DNA from: Gordionus sp. m RMFG-2023
Taxonomy: Eukaryota > Nematomorpha > Gordioida > Chordodea > Parachordodidae
Assembly: GCF_954871325.1 (NCBI RefSeq)
Contig: NC_088775.1
Coordinates: 79,585,561 to 79,649,560 of the forward strand
Length of the DNA: 64,000 bases
Direction of reading: 5' to 3'
Made by a program: the position numbers and the translations under genes. Below, piece by piece: positions 11,783 through 23,539 of the stretch. The notes under the pieces were generated by a model that did not search any database, was not told where the DNA came from, and worked only from the letters and a program-made list of their open reading frames with translations. Each line of letters begins with the position of its first letter. Within the stretch, counting starts at the first letter, position 1.

Positions 11783-12142
11783 TTGAATACGAACCATGCT
11801 ATGAACATCGAAGTAACTGATGATGACGACGACTCAAACACAGACCTTAAAGAATATAATCTGCAGAATTTGGAAGTGTACAATATGGGGGTCAAGGATA
11901 TCATATATGACGCGTACAACGTGACAGTGAGCATCAACAACATACCCACGTTGATGCAAGTTGATACCGGTACCAAGTACAGTATACTTCCGAAACTGAC
12001 AGCTAAGACTGTAGGCATAACCGCGATACGTAAGATGTATATGAGACTCACTGGTTATGACGGCAGCGCTATCAAGATATTAGGTCTTGCCAATGTGAAT
12101 GTTAAGTATGAAGGAATCTCACATACCTGGAGGCCATTGTAG
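11783..12142 (+). pseudogene. Fossil: retropepsin-like protease region
   Basis: Contains IPTLMQVDTGTKYSILPK, the D-T-G active-site motif of retroviral-type aspartic proteases in its usual hydrophobic setting, followed by a flap-like stretch with 'RLTGYDGSAIKILG' that resembles Gypsy-type proteases. The protease would process the Gag-Pol precursor. It lies downstream of gag as expected for Ty3/Gypsy. Pol domains that should follow are absent before the right LTR. Confidence 0.7.
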
Positions 12143-12433
12143 TGGATTGTGATAAGAACCCCCTGCTAGGACATATGTGGCTCCACACCTTCAACAACAT
12201 TTTAAAAACATTCTTAATGGGTAATGTAGAGAATGATCTCAAGAAGATAATCTCGACAACAAAAAAGACCTCGAAACAACTTACTCCTACAAACCCAAAA
12301 TGGTCAGACAAGAGAAAGTTCACTTGAAGCCCGATGCTGTGCCTAAGATCATACCTTCAAGGCGAAATCCGTGCGCCAAGATCGATGCAACGACTCAGAA
12401 ATTGGATTGCTGGTTGAATCACGACAAAATATT

Positions 12434-12656
12434 TGTATTTAAATTTAATCGGTGAAAATTTTATATTAATATTTTTTTATATACATCAATTTGTATGTTA
12501 TTTTTTTTATTATTGTTTAAAAAAAGATATATAAATAAAGGGGATAAAAAAAAATGTAATTGAGCTTAAAAATAAAAAATTTAAATTATGAGTAAAAATA
12601 AAATGTATTATAATTATCTAACTATAATAAAACGTGGAATTAATTCAATTTCAACA
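12434..12656 (+). repeat. Fossil: right LTR
   Basis: Direct copy of 10295-10520, about 223 bp, TG...CA bounded, with a similar TATATAAATAAAGG region. Confidence 0.78.
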
Positions 12657-14355
12657 TGTATTGTATTCGCATCAAAATAATTTCTAACACATTTTTAGAC
12701 TAGAACCTAAATGCCTTACCCTCATTACCAGTAAAAATCCTTTAATATCCTCAATCTAAAAGATTTTCTATAGATTAGAACTTCTTATCAATAAAAAAAA
12801 TATAAAAATATTTATAAGAAGTTCGTCTTTTGATTATTTTAAATCAAAATGTGATTGATTCAAAAATAAAATTTATTATAGGAAATTTTGCACTGAAATT
12901 ATAAAAAGATTTATGATAGTGAAATTAAAATTACATTTAAAAAAACGCGCATATATTAACTGCCGAAAAAAGGAATCGCTTAATTTATCAATAATGAAAA
13001 CCCCTTAGAAATCAAAGCAAAATGAAATAGGAGCGTCGTTAGTTAGATCTGAATGTGAGAGCACCTCATTTTTTAAAATTAGTAGTAATAATTTAAAATA
13101 ATCCATTAGCACTCTTGTTAATAGTATAAATATTTAAATTAATATTTTCATTTATTTATGATAAATTGACTTATTAATATACAAATATATTTTAAATAAT
13201 TATATAAATATATAATTTCCTATAATTTTTCTAAACCAACTGACCTTAAAAGAATTGTCATTCTAATTTAAGAATGTATTTCCTATCATTTTATTGTATT
13301 CAATATTATACATAGGCGTAGCCAGGGGGAGGGAGATGGACAAGGGAAAATCCCTCACCCCTTCAGAAATTTATCACTTTTTGTTAATATCATTTTAAGC
13401 TAATAAAAAAATATTCCCCTTAGTCCTATTCCTCTTTCCACTCCCTGTCCCCAAAAAATATATGCATATATCTTAAACAATAATTTGAAAGAAAGAATGT
13501 AAGAGTTAATATCATTTAAACTAAAACTATTCATCATAATTCATTTTTTTGGAAAAAACATTTATATATAAAAAAAGTGAAACAAAAATGTTTATTAAGA
13601 AATGAAATATAAGCCAAAAATAAGTCTTAAGACAAAAGTGAAATGTATTATAATTACTAATAATAGATCTATAAAATTACTAAATAATATAATATATCAA
13701 ATAATAATTTTTTATAAAGTATAAAATATAATTATAAAACTATTGATAAAATTAAATTATAAAATAAATAAAAAAAATTAATGCACAATACAAACAGTGG
13801 AATATTATATGTCGTAGATTTACAGTATATCTAATTTTATCAATTATGACAATCAAATAATATTTGCCAATAGTGAATTATATATATACATAAGACTATA
13901 AAATATTAATAAGGACATCAGAAAATATCTTTTAAAGAATGCAAATGAAAAAAATAATTTAGTAATGTTAATATCTAATAAGGTACATCCATTGTGGGAT
14001 GAATAATATGAAGTTTAATTTTTAATATCATTTTATTATTTACAATAAATAGATGGCGTTAAATAATAGAATGGAAATTATTGCTTATATTTATGATCGA
14101 AACATTGATTAGTAAAATTTATTAAAATATTAACTGTAAATGTTATATATTCTATAACTGTCAAATAAGTCTGTAAAAGTGGAATTTTACCTAATATTTT
14201 GTAACCAATTTTATATAATAGAGGAATATAAACTATATGTCTAATTACTTTTTATAAAAAAATTTCTTATACTTGTTTGGAATAAATTTTACCATGCTTT
14301 TGTATTTATGTATATATAGGTAATTTATTATATTTTATATAAATTAACAAAAATA
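12657..14355. other. AT-rich stretch with a transposon-end-like patch and a dispersed repeat
   Basis: At about 13312-13445 a GC-richer patch (GGCGTAGCCAGGGGGAGGG and further on CCCCTTAGTCC) looks like the end of an old DNA transposon. At about 13915-14245 is the second copy of the dispersed AGATGGCGTTAAAT repeat, with GTTATATATTCTATAACTGTCAAATA downstream, matching 20480-20765. No coding region recognised. Confidence 0.5.
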
Positions 14356-14880
14356 TAAAACTTTAAAAATAACGATTATGACAATTGTCACTTATCTATG
14401 GTACATATTCACTGTTATTTTAACATGTTTACAATCTATGTTTTTACCCATTTGCGTCAAGAAAATTCAAAAAACTTTAAAAATAACGATTATGACAATT
14501 GTCGCTTATCTATGGTATATATTCACTGTAATTTTATTTTACATGTTTACAATCTATGTTTTTACCCATTTGCGTCAAAAAAAATCAAAAAACTTTAAAA
14601 ATAACGATTATGACAATTGTCACTTATCTAGGGTACATCTACATTTAAATTTTATTTAAACATGTTTACAATACTAATTTTTGCCTATTTGCGGCAAAAA
14701 ATATATAATATCTTAAAAATAAAGATACAATTATCATTTATCCAAGGACATCTTTATTTAATTTATAATTTATCAACTTTACAATATAAATTTTATTTTA
14801 CCCTTTTGTGCCAAAAAATTTAAAAAAATAACGAATATGACAATTATCACATTAGATTAATAGTATAGTATCCTTAAAAA
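14356..14880. repeat. Satellite array, ~115-bp units with TGACAATTGTCA
   Basis: About four units, each with AACGATTATGACAATTGTCA, then a GGTACAT-type motif and ATTTTATTTTAACATG. The last unit is degenerate. The same satellite forms both arms (35170-36640 and 44275-45740) of the large hAT element. Open frames here are repeat artefacts. Confidence 0.85.
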
Positions 14881-15029
14881 AATCATATCATATAAATAAC
14901 ATAAAAAAGTTTGATATTAATATTTTTAAATAAATTATTTAGAAAAAACCACTTCTTTTAATATACATAAAAAATAGATAATTTTAGAAAAAGATAAAAA
15001 AAAACTATAAAAGATTTCATTTCACCTAA

Positions 15030-15175
15030 TAGCTTCAATTTATAAATATGACAATTTGAACAATAAAATTATTTTATGCGTATCATTATTAATAAATAAA
15101 AATGATTTTCAATATATTATGGCCTAAAAAAACCAATGGTTTAGGTAGGAAGCCCCTCGAAGTGGTTTACCTCAA
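15030..15175 (-). repeat. Dispersed repeat, inverted copy at 38162-38306
   Basis: Reads AACCAATGGTTTAGG and GAAGCCCCTCGAAGTGG; the reverse complement recurs at 38162-38306 (CCACTTCAAGAGGCTTCC, CCTAAACCATTGGTT) with matching AT-rich flanks. Probably an old transposon end; no termini resolved. Confidence 0.6.
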
Positions 15176-15623
15176 TTTATAATTATAATGGCATTTGATT
15201 ATTATTAGACCTGTGCGCCGATGTCTCAATTGACGGCGGCGGTTTTTTTAAATTTTTTTATCGGCGTTCGGCGGCGCGCCGATTTTGCCGCCGCCTACTA
15301 AATTGTCGGCGGCGGCGGCGCGATATTTATTAAAAAAATTTTTTTAAATAAATTTAATTTATAAATCAATGTATTACATTTTTTTATAATTTGGCGCTCT
15401 TTTCTAACACATTGTTAACATAGTTTATTTCTTAAATTATTTCCTGTCTCACTTCAATTTAAATTCATGTATTTTCTCATTCTCAGAAATAGACTGAGGA
15501 ATTGCATTTTCACTCAGATCAGAGTCACATAAACAACACATATTAGTAATATTCTATTGATTTTTATTATAACAAATATATATTTGGAATGCAAACAAAA
15601 TATTAAGTAAGAAATATAATAAA

Positions 15624-18600
15624 TCAGAATTCAGATTTAGCTAAATTATAATTATCATGAATAAATAGAATTTTATCAAGATCGGTGGGACATAAAGAAG
15701 TCCTTTTTGCATTGAGTATTAATCCAGCAATGGAAAAAATTCTTTCGCTGGGTGTACTGGTTGCAGATATACAAAGAACCTTCCTATCTAAATTAGCAAG
15801 CCTAGGAAGTTCCAGTTGCTTTTTCTTCCAAAAGGTTAATGCATCCTCTTCTGGGATATTATTTTGGCTTAGCAAAATATGGCATTCTTGTTCTAAATTA
15901 CTTATATTGTTATAATCACTGCCTGGAATGGAATGTTTACGAGCTATTTTGGCGATATAAGAACTGGAAGTCTCCCCATTATCTTCAACTTGGATTTCAC
16001 TTTGTGCATTTTTATCATTTTCTAAAAGTTTTAAATATCTTGTTAAAAATTGCAATGATGTAGTAGAATTTATATTTAAATATTCTGACACAATTTTCAG
16101 ATTTTGAAATCTGGGATCAAGGAGAGTCGCTAATATCTAATGTTCAAAATATAATTTTATTAATAAAAATATAAAATAACTTGAAGTTCAGTAATGGGAA
16201 ACCTATGGTCAAGCTTTTTTTGCATATTTTCTTTTAAACAAATAATATCTGAGGAATCAGATATATTGATCTGTATGTGGGTTTCTATTTCACTGCGAAA
16301 TAATAACCCTAGATTTATAGTCAATCCCTTTTGGGAGGAAAGAAATTCCATCGACTCTCGGAATGGAATTAATACGGCATAAAGCTCGTCAATCATATCC
16401 CATTCATTATTAAAAAGTTTTAAACATTGTTTTCCTATTTTATTCAAAACATTATTAATAGGATTTTTGTTCACGCTACGAACACTTTCTAGCATAATTA
16501 ATATGCTGTGCCAGCGGGTAGGGCAATTTAATTTTAACGTTTTTGTATTATATAGATTGGTTGGTGTAATGACATTTCTATTATCCGCTTCGTTATCAAA
16601 ATGGTCATCAAGGTATGGATCAGAATCATCAATATCCAAGATAAGACCTGTCTCATAAATTGACTGGAGACATTTACGATGCTCATCTTCAATTTCATAT
16701 TCCAAATCAGCTACTCGATATCTGAGGGCTGAAATAATTTCTCTAATTTTTTTTAAGGAGATTATCAATTTTGGCAACTTTTTTTATGCCATCAACTGTA
16801 ACCAAATTATGTAGTCCATGGCCTAAGCATAAATGATGCTCATAATCCCCCAATCTGACGCTTCTTTTGACATTTGCCCCTGCATCAGACCATTTGTATT
16901 ATTTTGGCTTTTAAAAAACTCCTCTTCGATACCATCAATCTCCGATAATATGTTTTCCCCAGTATGCTTTTGAGTCACATTTCGGGTTGCCAAGGTAAAA
17001 TATTTTAAATCAAAATTTTCATCTAAATGATGAAGACTAAATGTAATATAATTTCGCCGCTTGAAATGATCGTTCCATAAATCAAAAGTAATGGAACAGA
17101 ATTTTGGACCAGCATCAATCAGGTTTAAAACATGTGCCTTTATAGAACAATAAACATCATCAAGTGCTCCCCGACTAATAGTTGTCCTATTAGGCAATTC
17201 TGATGAGGAATCAATTATCTTATATTTCTATTTTTTTAGGCGATTTATTTTTTAATAATCATTTTATTTAAATTTTAAACCTTTAGAAAATCTGTCATCC
17301 CATTATTGCTTATAGAATCAAATGGCAATAAATCTAAGCAGCACATCAAAACATAATTTCGCCCTATTAGAAAAAAGATATTTAAAAAAGAGAAACAAAT
17401 AAAAAATTTGATTTAGTTTTGAACTTTCAAAATAAAGTTTTACATAATTTAATAAAATATATTTTTAGTTTATTCCAAATATCATTGGTTTATTCATTAA
17501 AAAGATCTCAAAATAGAGCTGACATAAACAAACTAAAAATTTAGTTGTTTTAAAGTTTTACATAATTATTTTAATAAATTTAAATTATACATTAAGTTTA
17601 TGCATTAAAAGGATCTCAAAATAGAGCTGACAATTAACAAACTAAAAAATTAGTTGTTTTAAAGTTTTACATAATTATTTTAATAAATTATATATTAAGT
17701 TTGTACATTAAAAAGTTCTCAAAATAGAGCTGACAATAAACAAACTAAAAATTTAGTTGTTCTAAAGTTTTACATAATTATTTTAATAAATTTAAATTAT
17801 ATATTAAGTTTATACATTAAAAGGATCTAAAAGTAGAGCTGACAATAAACAAACTAAAAATTTAGTTGTTTTAAAGTTTTACATAATTATTTTAATAAAA
17901 TTTAAATTATGCATTAAAATGATCTCAAAATAGAGCTGACAATAAACAAACTAAAAATTTAGTTGTTTTAAAGTTTTACATAATTATTTTAATAAATTAT
18001 ATATTAAGTTTATACATTAAAAAGATCTCAAAATAGAGCTGACAATAAACAAACTAAAAATTTAGTTGTTTTAAAGTTTTACATAATTATTTTATTAATT
18101 TAAATTATACATAAGTTTATGCATTGGATCTCAAAATAGAGCTGACAATAAACAAACTAAAAATTTAGTTGTTTTAAAGTTTTACATAATTATTTTAATA
18201 AATTATATATTAAGTTTGTACATTAAAAAGTTCTCAAAATAAGAGCTGACAAAACAAACTAAAAAATTTAGTTGTTTTGAACAAATAGAGCTTAATAAAA
18301 TTAATTTAACAAACCAGTTAAAAATTTAAAATGAATATTAATAAACATTAATACTAACCTAAGAGCCATTTTTTATCTTTTATATTCTTGCTACATGTTG
18401 GCGTTAGCTTTAGAAACATTTTTAGAGTTTGAATGGATTTATTATTATTAGTTTTTACTGATATTTTATGCACATTAAGTAAGTGTCGAGAAAGGTTACT
18501 CGTACTTATATTTTTGCTATAACATTTGATATCATAACTAAAATATAAATTATATATATATATAAGTCTAAAATTAAAATAAATTACTGTGAAAATGGAT

Positions 18601-18808
18601 TATTTTTATCCGAATCTTCCTCATCTTTTTTCCCCAATTTTAAACAAGGTTCACAATAAATATAATCAGGCATTATCGTGCTTTTCTTATTCTCATTCTT
18701 CAAAATAAGATTTCCAAAGTACTTCCACACATAACTTGATTTTTGATTAGTAGAGAGAGTTGTTATTTCATAATTGTATATAGGGTGGTTTAAAACGCGC
18801 AAATCCAT
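15624..18808 (-). pseudogene. hAT transposase, four exons, one frame slip
   Basis: DNA cut-and-paste transposase of the ZBED-like hAT class. Exon 1 (18808-18588) gives the BED start 'SSYVWKYFG' and CEPC. A 50-nt intron leads to exon 2 (18537-18359), finishing the finger with NLSRHLLNVH. A 1131-nt intron (18358-17228) follows. Exon 3 (17227-16181) carries the first catalytic Asp (SITFDLW), the second (SDAGANVKRS), CLGHGLHNLV and PTRWHSILIML. A 44-nt intron leads to exon 4 (16136-15624) with LLDPRF, the W...P(R)LA segment and the dimerisation core SERIFSIAGLILNAKRTSL. All introns are GT-AG and join in phase. A one-base slip near 16895, just before SDAGANV, breaks exon 3; otherwise the roughly 590-residue protein looks whole. 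It might be an assembly error, in which case the gene could be live. Confidence 0.85.
17400..18300. repeat. Satellite (~110-bp unit) inside the transposase intron
   Basis: About eight head-to-tail copies of a unit with AAAATTTAGTTGTTTTAAAG, CATAATTATTTTAATAAAT and CAAAATAGAGCTGACAATAA. It lies wholly within the 17228-18358 intron of the hAT transposase. Units vary by short indels. Different in sequence from the other two satellites in the window. Confidence 0.92.
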
Positions 18809-19104
18809 AAAATTAATTAATATAGCCGAAATGAATATGGTGTATGAATGAATGTAAATAATATACACTATTCTATTATATAAAGCAATAGAATACAATT
18901 CATGTTTTATTATATTAATGTTAATATTCAAATTTAAATAATAATAATTTAATATATAAAAATTAAACAACATTCTAAATATTATACACGCCGCGCCGCC
19001 GCCATAAGAAAAATCGGCGGCTAGCCGGCTCACGCCGCTGATCTCAATCGGAGGCTGTTCCGGCGTGAATAAAATTGCCGGCGGCGCACAGGTCTAATTA
19101 TTAT

Positions 19105-19256
19105 ATATAGAGCCGACTCTAAAGTGACTCATCAAGCCGATAAATCGAGCCGACTCATGTGGCTCATTGAGCCACTCAATTTGAAATGAGTTTTACGACT
19201 TAAAACTTGACTTAAATTTAGGCTAAGTCGACTGGACTAATCCGATTAACAACACT
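19105..19256. mobile_element. Remnant of a TAGTGTTGTTAA-type MITE
   Basis: Right end ATCCGATTAACAACACTAA fits the terminal motif of this MITE family; the interior has GAGCCGACTC and AAGTCGACTGG palindromic pieces. The left terminus is missing, so it is truncated. Confidence 0.5.
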
Positions 19257-19329
19257 AATTTTATATTTGTTTCAAGCTTATGTTTTTTGTTTTTTAAAAA
19301 TTAACCTCTTATCTTATAAAAATATTTTA

Positions 19330-19400
19330 TGATATATATAGACTAAGAAACCCCGGCTGAACTAAAACCAGAATTTTTTTATCCCCCCCCCCCCAAGAAA
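19330..19400. repeat. GC-rich transposon-end-like patch with poly-C
   Basis: CCCCGGCTGAACTAAAACC and a 12-base C run followed by AAGAAAATCCTGG. Likely an old element end; the C run is typical of several GC patches in this window. Confidence 0.35.
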
Positions 19401-19491
19401 ATCCTGGTTATGTCTATGATATTATAATACTTGTATATAAACTTATTAAAATTCTATAACAAAACATAATATAAAATTGTAACCTTCTAAT

Positions 19492-21295
19492 CAGGGGCGT
19501 CGCTAGCCTGCACAATCTCAGGGGGCTCAACTAAAAAAAATTTTATGGGGGGCTTCGCCTCCCATACCCCCCCCCCCCCAATTTGCCGGCCTTCGGTCGG
19601 GTTTTATATTAATATATTATACTTTTTTAAAATTTGCTAACTCTGAACAATTATTCTGATTTTCATATTTTGTCATTTATTATATTATGCATACAAAATA
19701 AACTGGCATATAAAAAACGACATAATGCAATAATATAATTCTTAGCAACTTACATTGACAAAAGGTTATCAAACTAGTATAGCTCTCTGTTACCATTTTA
19801 GACAATGTTTTATATAATAGACTAATAAGGAAAAATTTATTAGCCTAAACCCAATCAACAATTTTTAAAGGAGAGAGTATAAACGACCAATCTATATCAT
19901 AAAACTATATTGTGGTTGGAGCTTTCTCTTAGATGACATGATGGAAGCTAGATAAGCAATTGAGAAAATTATTGTGAGATATTAAATTTCTAAAAGATTA
20001 TCTTCCATTTTAAGTGATATATAAACGACTACACAGTTGACCATTATTGTTTATCTAAAATATGCAATTATATGCTCTCAGCCGCATAGTAATAATCTTA
20101 AATTACATAGCAACACAAATAATAGATGCTGGTTAATTTGCAGTAATAACCATGACACTCACGGTGTAAACTAATATCAGAATTTATTATGTTGGACAAA
20201 TTGATAACTAAAAATCTTTGGAAGAAATAATTATGCAAATATATTGAAGCCTGGAGTTATTTATACGGCAATGCCATATTAGAAATGAAACTTTTTCTAA
20301 CTATAAAATAAGGACCAGAATGATATGATGAAACAATTAAGATTTTACATATTGTCGCACCACCTTGATATATTATATCTTAAAATAATAGTAGTTTGTA
20401 ATAATATCAAAAATATACTTGTATTAAAAATTTAACACAAGACTGTTTTTCGAAAAAGAAAAAATAGCTTTCCTAAAAACACGTAAAAAAAGAGAAGAAG
20501 AGATATCAAATTTATTACATCTATTGCAAGATAAATAATAAAATGTTTAATTTTTAAAATTATTTATATATAAATAGATGGCGTTAAATACTTGAATGCA
20601 ATTTGTTATTATATTTATTATCAAAACCATTTGTTAGTAAAATTTATTACAATATTAACTGTAATATATTATATAACTGTCAAATACGTCTATAAAAGTG
20701 GCATTATATCTAATATTTTATAAACAACTGTATATAGTAGAGGATTATGATATGATATATCTACGACTGAAAATATTTTTAAGGTATGATAATAAAATTT
20801 AATAAATATACAGTTGATTAGTCATTTTGAACATGGCTAATTACAATATTAAATTTGTTAATTTTCAAATAATATATGATTATATATATTTAATTAGAGT
20901 TAAATAATAATTTAAATAATAAAAGTCAATTAAACTTCAACTGTTAAAGTAAATTAATATTTAGTGAGTTATTGATATTATATTTTTAATAAAGAATTTG
21001 ATTGCAAGCTGACATAGTGAAAATATAATATATATGTATTAATCTAATCTAATAATTAAAATAATATTCATTTAATAAAAATTTAAATAGTTTTATTTTC
21101 TAAATAATAAAATTATATCTATATATTACTTAATGGAGTTATAAAAGAAATCATTCAGTGGGCAACAAAAAAATTTATTTTTAGTTCAAGGGGATATTAA
21201 GGAGCCATTAAAAAAAATTTTTTTGCTTCAGGGGGCTATTCAAATTCTGCAGGGGGCTCGAGCCCCTGCGCCCCCTTCCCCTAGCGACGCCACTG
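19492..21295. mobile_element. Non-autonomous hAT element, 1804 bp
   Basis: Termini CAGGGGCGTCGCTAG (left) and, reverse-complemented, CAGTGGCGTCGCTAGGGG (right), flanked by a perfect 8-bp duplication CTTCTAAT (19484-19491 and 21296-21303). GGGGGCT repeats, a poly-C run near 19570 and the GGCCTTCGGTCGG hairpin lie at the left end. No transposase is recognisable inside; it contains the dispersed repeat at 20480-20765. The perfect duplication suggests a moderately recent insertion. Confidence 0.9.
20480..20765 (+). repeat. Dispersed AGATGGCGTTAAAT repeat
   Basis: Shares AGATGGCGTTAAAT, TTAGTAAAATTTATTA, ATAACTGTCAAATA and TATATAGTAGAGGA-like segments in the same order with about 13915-14245; a weaker third copy lies near 4911. 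Nature unknown. Confidence 0.6.
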
Positions 21296-21303
21296 CTTCT
21301 AAT

Positions 21304-21950
21304 ATAATACAAAATAAGATACGAAATACTCCCATTGAACATAGAATAAGTGAATCAATTATTGCCTGCACGATATAGCAATCTTGTCATATTTAAAATT
21401 TACACTTATTTAAACATACATTAATATATTATTTAAATAACCTTTTTACGAAATTTTGAGACTTATTTTAAATAAATATAAATTTCCTGTCATCATTAAA
21501 TTATTTCAATTCCGTTCCTTTATGGCAACATGTAAAATAGTATATTTATAACTATTTCTATTCTTTTATTAGATGATTCTATGCATCAAAATGAAATAAA
21601 ACGTAATATACATAGGAGATAGGATATATTAATATTGTTTAAATTAAATATACATTCATTTTTTTGCTGTTTTTAAATATATAAAAAATTTTGCCTCATC
21701 TTTTTACTATATATTTTCTTTTAATTAGGTATTTGAAATTTTTTAAGTATTAATATTGCAACAATATTAAATGCAAATTTTATCCGTTTACATATTTCAT
21801 TTATTTTTATTATACAGTCAAATTATATTTTCCTTTATATTAAATACGTAATGTAGATTTTTAGAATAAATAAAAAATACAAAAAGGACATTCTTGCTAA
21901 CTATCATATTTTTTTTTATTATATACTTGATAAAAAAAATTTTCACGAGC
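21304..21950. other. AT-rich stretch, nothing recognised
   Basis: No supported gene, repeat or element termini. Confidence 0.5.
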
Positions 21951-21954
21951 ATGG

Positions 21955-22362
21955 TTACCAGGTCAAAATTTTTGAATTGCGGAGTTAAAAAACAACGTCA
22001 GTAACCTAACGTTTTGTAATATTTTTCAAAATAGGTAATTGAGAAGCTTGCATATTTTCGTTATTACGAAAAAAATATACCCATTTTTTCAATGCTTTTA
22101 GACCATTTAGTTATGAATATTCTGGTATTCTGGAGAAATATGGAGAGCATAACAATCTCCTCTAACAATATACCAATATCTAGCTTTATTTTAAATATAT
22201 TTATCAAATTACAAAATATATTAATTGATGATTTTTGCTCCAAGGTCATAACATTAAACATTTGTAAATAGAATTATTAAAATCAAATTTAGATTCTAAT
22301 ATTCTAAAATTGTTTTAGTAAAAATCTACTTTATTTAAAAAGCCATTAATCCTTACAATATT
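21955..22362 (-). pseudogene. Fragment of a ZNF862/SCAND3-like hAT transposase
   Basis: Minus-strand translation includes FNVMTLEQKSSINIFCNLIN and LEEIVMLSIFLQNTRIF, colinear with the C-terminal part of the old hAT copy at 25740-26752 (there the segments GTETIN-like and FEEIVILSIFYDSPKYLKL). AGGTCAAAATTTTTGAATTG at its left edge resembles the CGTTTCAAAATTTTCAAATT sequence near 24518, so this may be an element end. Only a stub of the gene remains next to the piggyBac relic. Confidence 0.6.
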
Positions 22363-22466
22363 TAAACAAATACGTGAAAGTATTGTATTTTTTCAATTTC
22401 AAACCTATTACAAAATAAAGACATATAATTATTATTTTATAAATAATATAATAAAACAAATTTATA

Positions 22467-23533
22467 TTAATTTTTATGAAATAATTTAAAACAATCGTTT
22501 TTTGAAGTAAAACATAATGATACACCATATTTGGTACAAATCACTTTCGTAACCAATTTACACCCAGAATTCTTGCATCGCGCCTTTTTACTATATTTTG
22601 GCCAATGTGCTATAAAATCCTGTCGTATTTCTTTCTGCGGAATAAAACATGTAGACCCTCTGCGAGATTTTTCTTTATATTTGTCAATTGATATTCGTTT
22701 TTTTACGCTAGTGTTCATATTTTTGTTTATACAGAGCATCTCTGCTATTGAAATTTTAAATGTTAATAATGGCATCTGCTCTTTTTCCGGTAACTTTAAA
22801 AGCTACAAAATCTCGTATATATATTAACCAAGATTTATGGGCATCATATCAAGTATATGGAATACTATAAGGTGATACAATTTAGATGATCTTATGTGAA
22901 TTCGATATAAAGAAGCAATCAATGAATTCATTAAATCTACACTTCCCATATTTTATTGTAAACTTTTATTGCTGCTGAACACGGGAATTTTCCGTCGTTC
23001 CTTTATATCAAACCGTTCACAATCCCCAACAGGGTAACTACCTATATACATACTTAGAATAATTACAGACGTATTATCATGCCATTTAGTAACATGTAAT
23101 TCTACACATATATTGTTACCTACTTTCGATGAAAGATCCACGCTCCATCTTTTTGAATTCTTTCTCATTTGGAAACTGGCAATTATTAAATTATATTAGC
23201 TCTCGCTGTAGCAATACTATAAATTCCCTTTTGAGCGAGTAATATTTGAAGTTCTATACCATAGAACCAATTCATAGTGGAAGGTTGGGTTCATAATATT
23301 AACTGGCATATATCTTTTCCCTTCAATATCATCATGGGCATATTGTTTTTAGAATCTTTCCATTTAATTTTTCTACTTTTTGAGTCATTATTGTTTGCTC
23401 ATCACTATCAAAATCATCTAAATATACATAAAAATTATATTTTATAATTTACCTATAGAATCACCAACTGCTGATCTTGAGTCAAGAATTTCCTCATCTG
23501 ATGAACCACTAAGGTTAGAATCAGAACTATCTT
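22467..23533 (-). pseudogene. piggyBac transposase relic (PGBD-like)
   Basis: Minus-strand pieces follow the order of PGBD-type piggyBac transposases. An acidic N-terminus DSSDSNLSGSSDEEILDSRS (23533-23453) is joined across a 35-nt GT-AG intron to DDFDSDEQTIMTQKVEKLNG. Then come NWFYGIELQ and KGIYSIATARAN near 23250, VTKWHDNTSVIILSMYIG and ERFDIKERRKIPV (23168-22960), SVDLMNSLIASLYRIHIRSS near 22930, and the C-terminal cysteine-rich domain HWPKYSKKARCKNSGC ... CFKLFHKN ending at 22467. The segment expected to hold the first catalytic aspartates is missing, and several frame changes separate the pieces. PiggyBac enzymes move DNA at TTAA sites; flanking TTAA termini were not resolved. A dead copy. 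Confidence 0.8.
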
Positions 23534-23539
23534 CTGGAA

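Larger units (their letters stand above)
10295..12656 (+). mobile_element. Fossil: LTR retroelement with two LTRs, gag and protease (Ty3/Gypsy-like)
   Basis: Two direct repeats of about 225 bp bound the element: 10295-10520 and 12434-12656, both starting TGTATTTAAA and ending TTTCAACA, the TG...CA borders of LTRs. TGGAGGCC at 10521 directly follows the left LTR, where a tRNA primer site is expected. The ~1.9-kb interior keeps a gag-like frame and a retropepsin-like segment but no reverse transcriptase, RNase H or integrase. It is internally shortened and broken at several points. The LTRs differ by scattered substitutions and short indels, so it is not a very recent insertion. No target duplication was identified. 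Its base composition is noticeably less AT-rich than the surroundings. Confidence 0.8.
15206..19096 (-). mobile_element. hAT transposon, 3891 bp, nearly complete
   Basis: Terminal inverted repeats TAGACCTGTGCGCCG / CGGCGCACAGGTCTA, with GC-rich CGGCGG subterminal stretches at both ends. It is flanked by a perfect 8-bp duplication ATTATTAT (15198-15205 and 19097-19104), although that sequence is of low complexity. Inside is a spliced BED-finger hAT transposase on the minus strand and a satellite array lying in one of its introns. Related relics: a plus-strand copy at 50930-51945 and a solitary end at 5296. The single visible coding break suggests it is relatively young. Confidence 0.88.

Noticed and set aside
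11423-12051. Overlapping Ile/Thr/Val-rich frames on both strands inside the LTR fossil
   Set aside because: Shadows of the Arg/Asp/Tyr-rich repeat region and of the protease segment in other frames.
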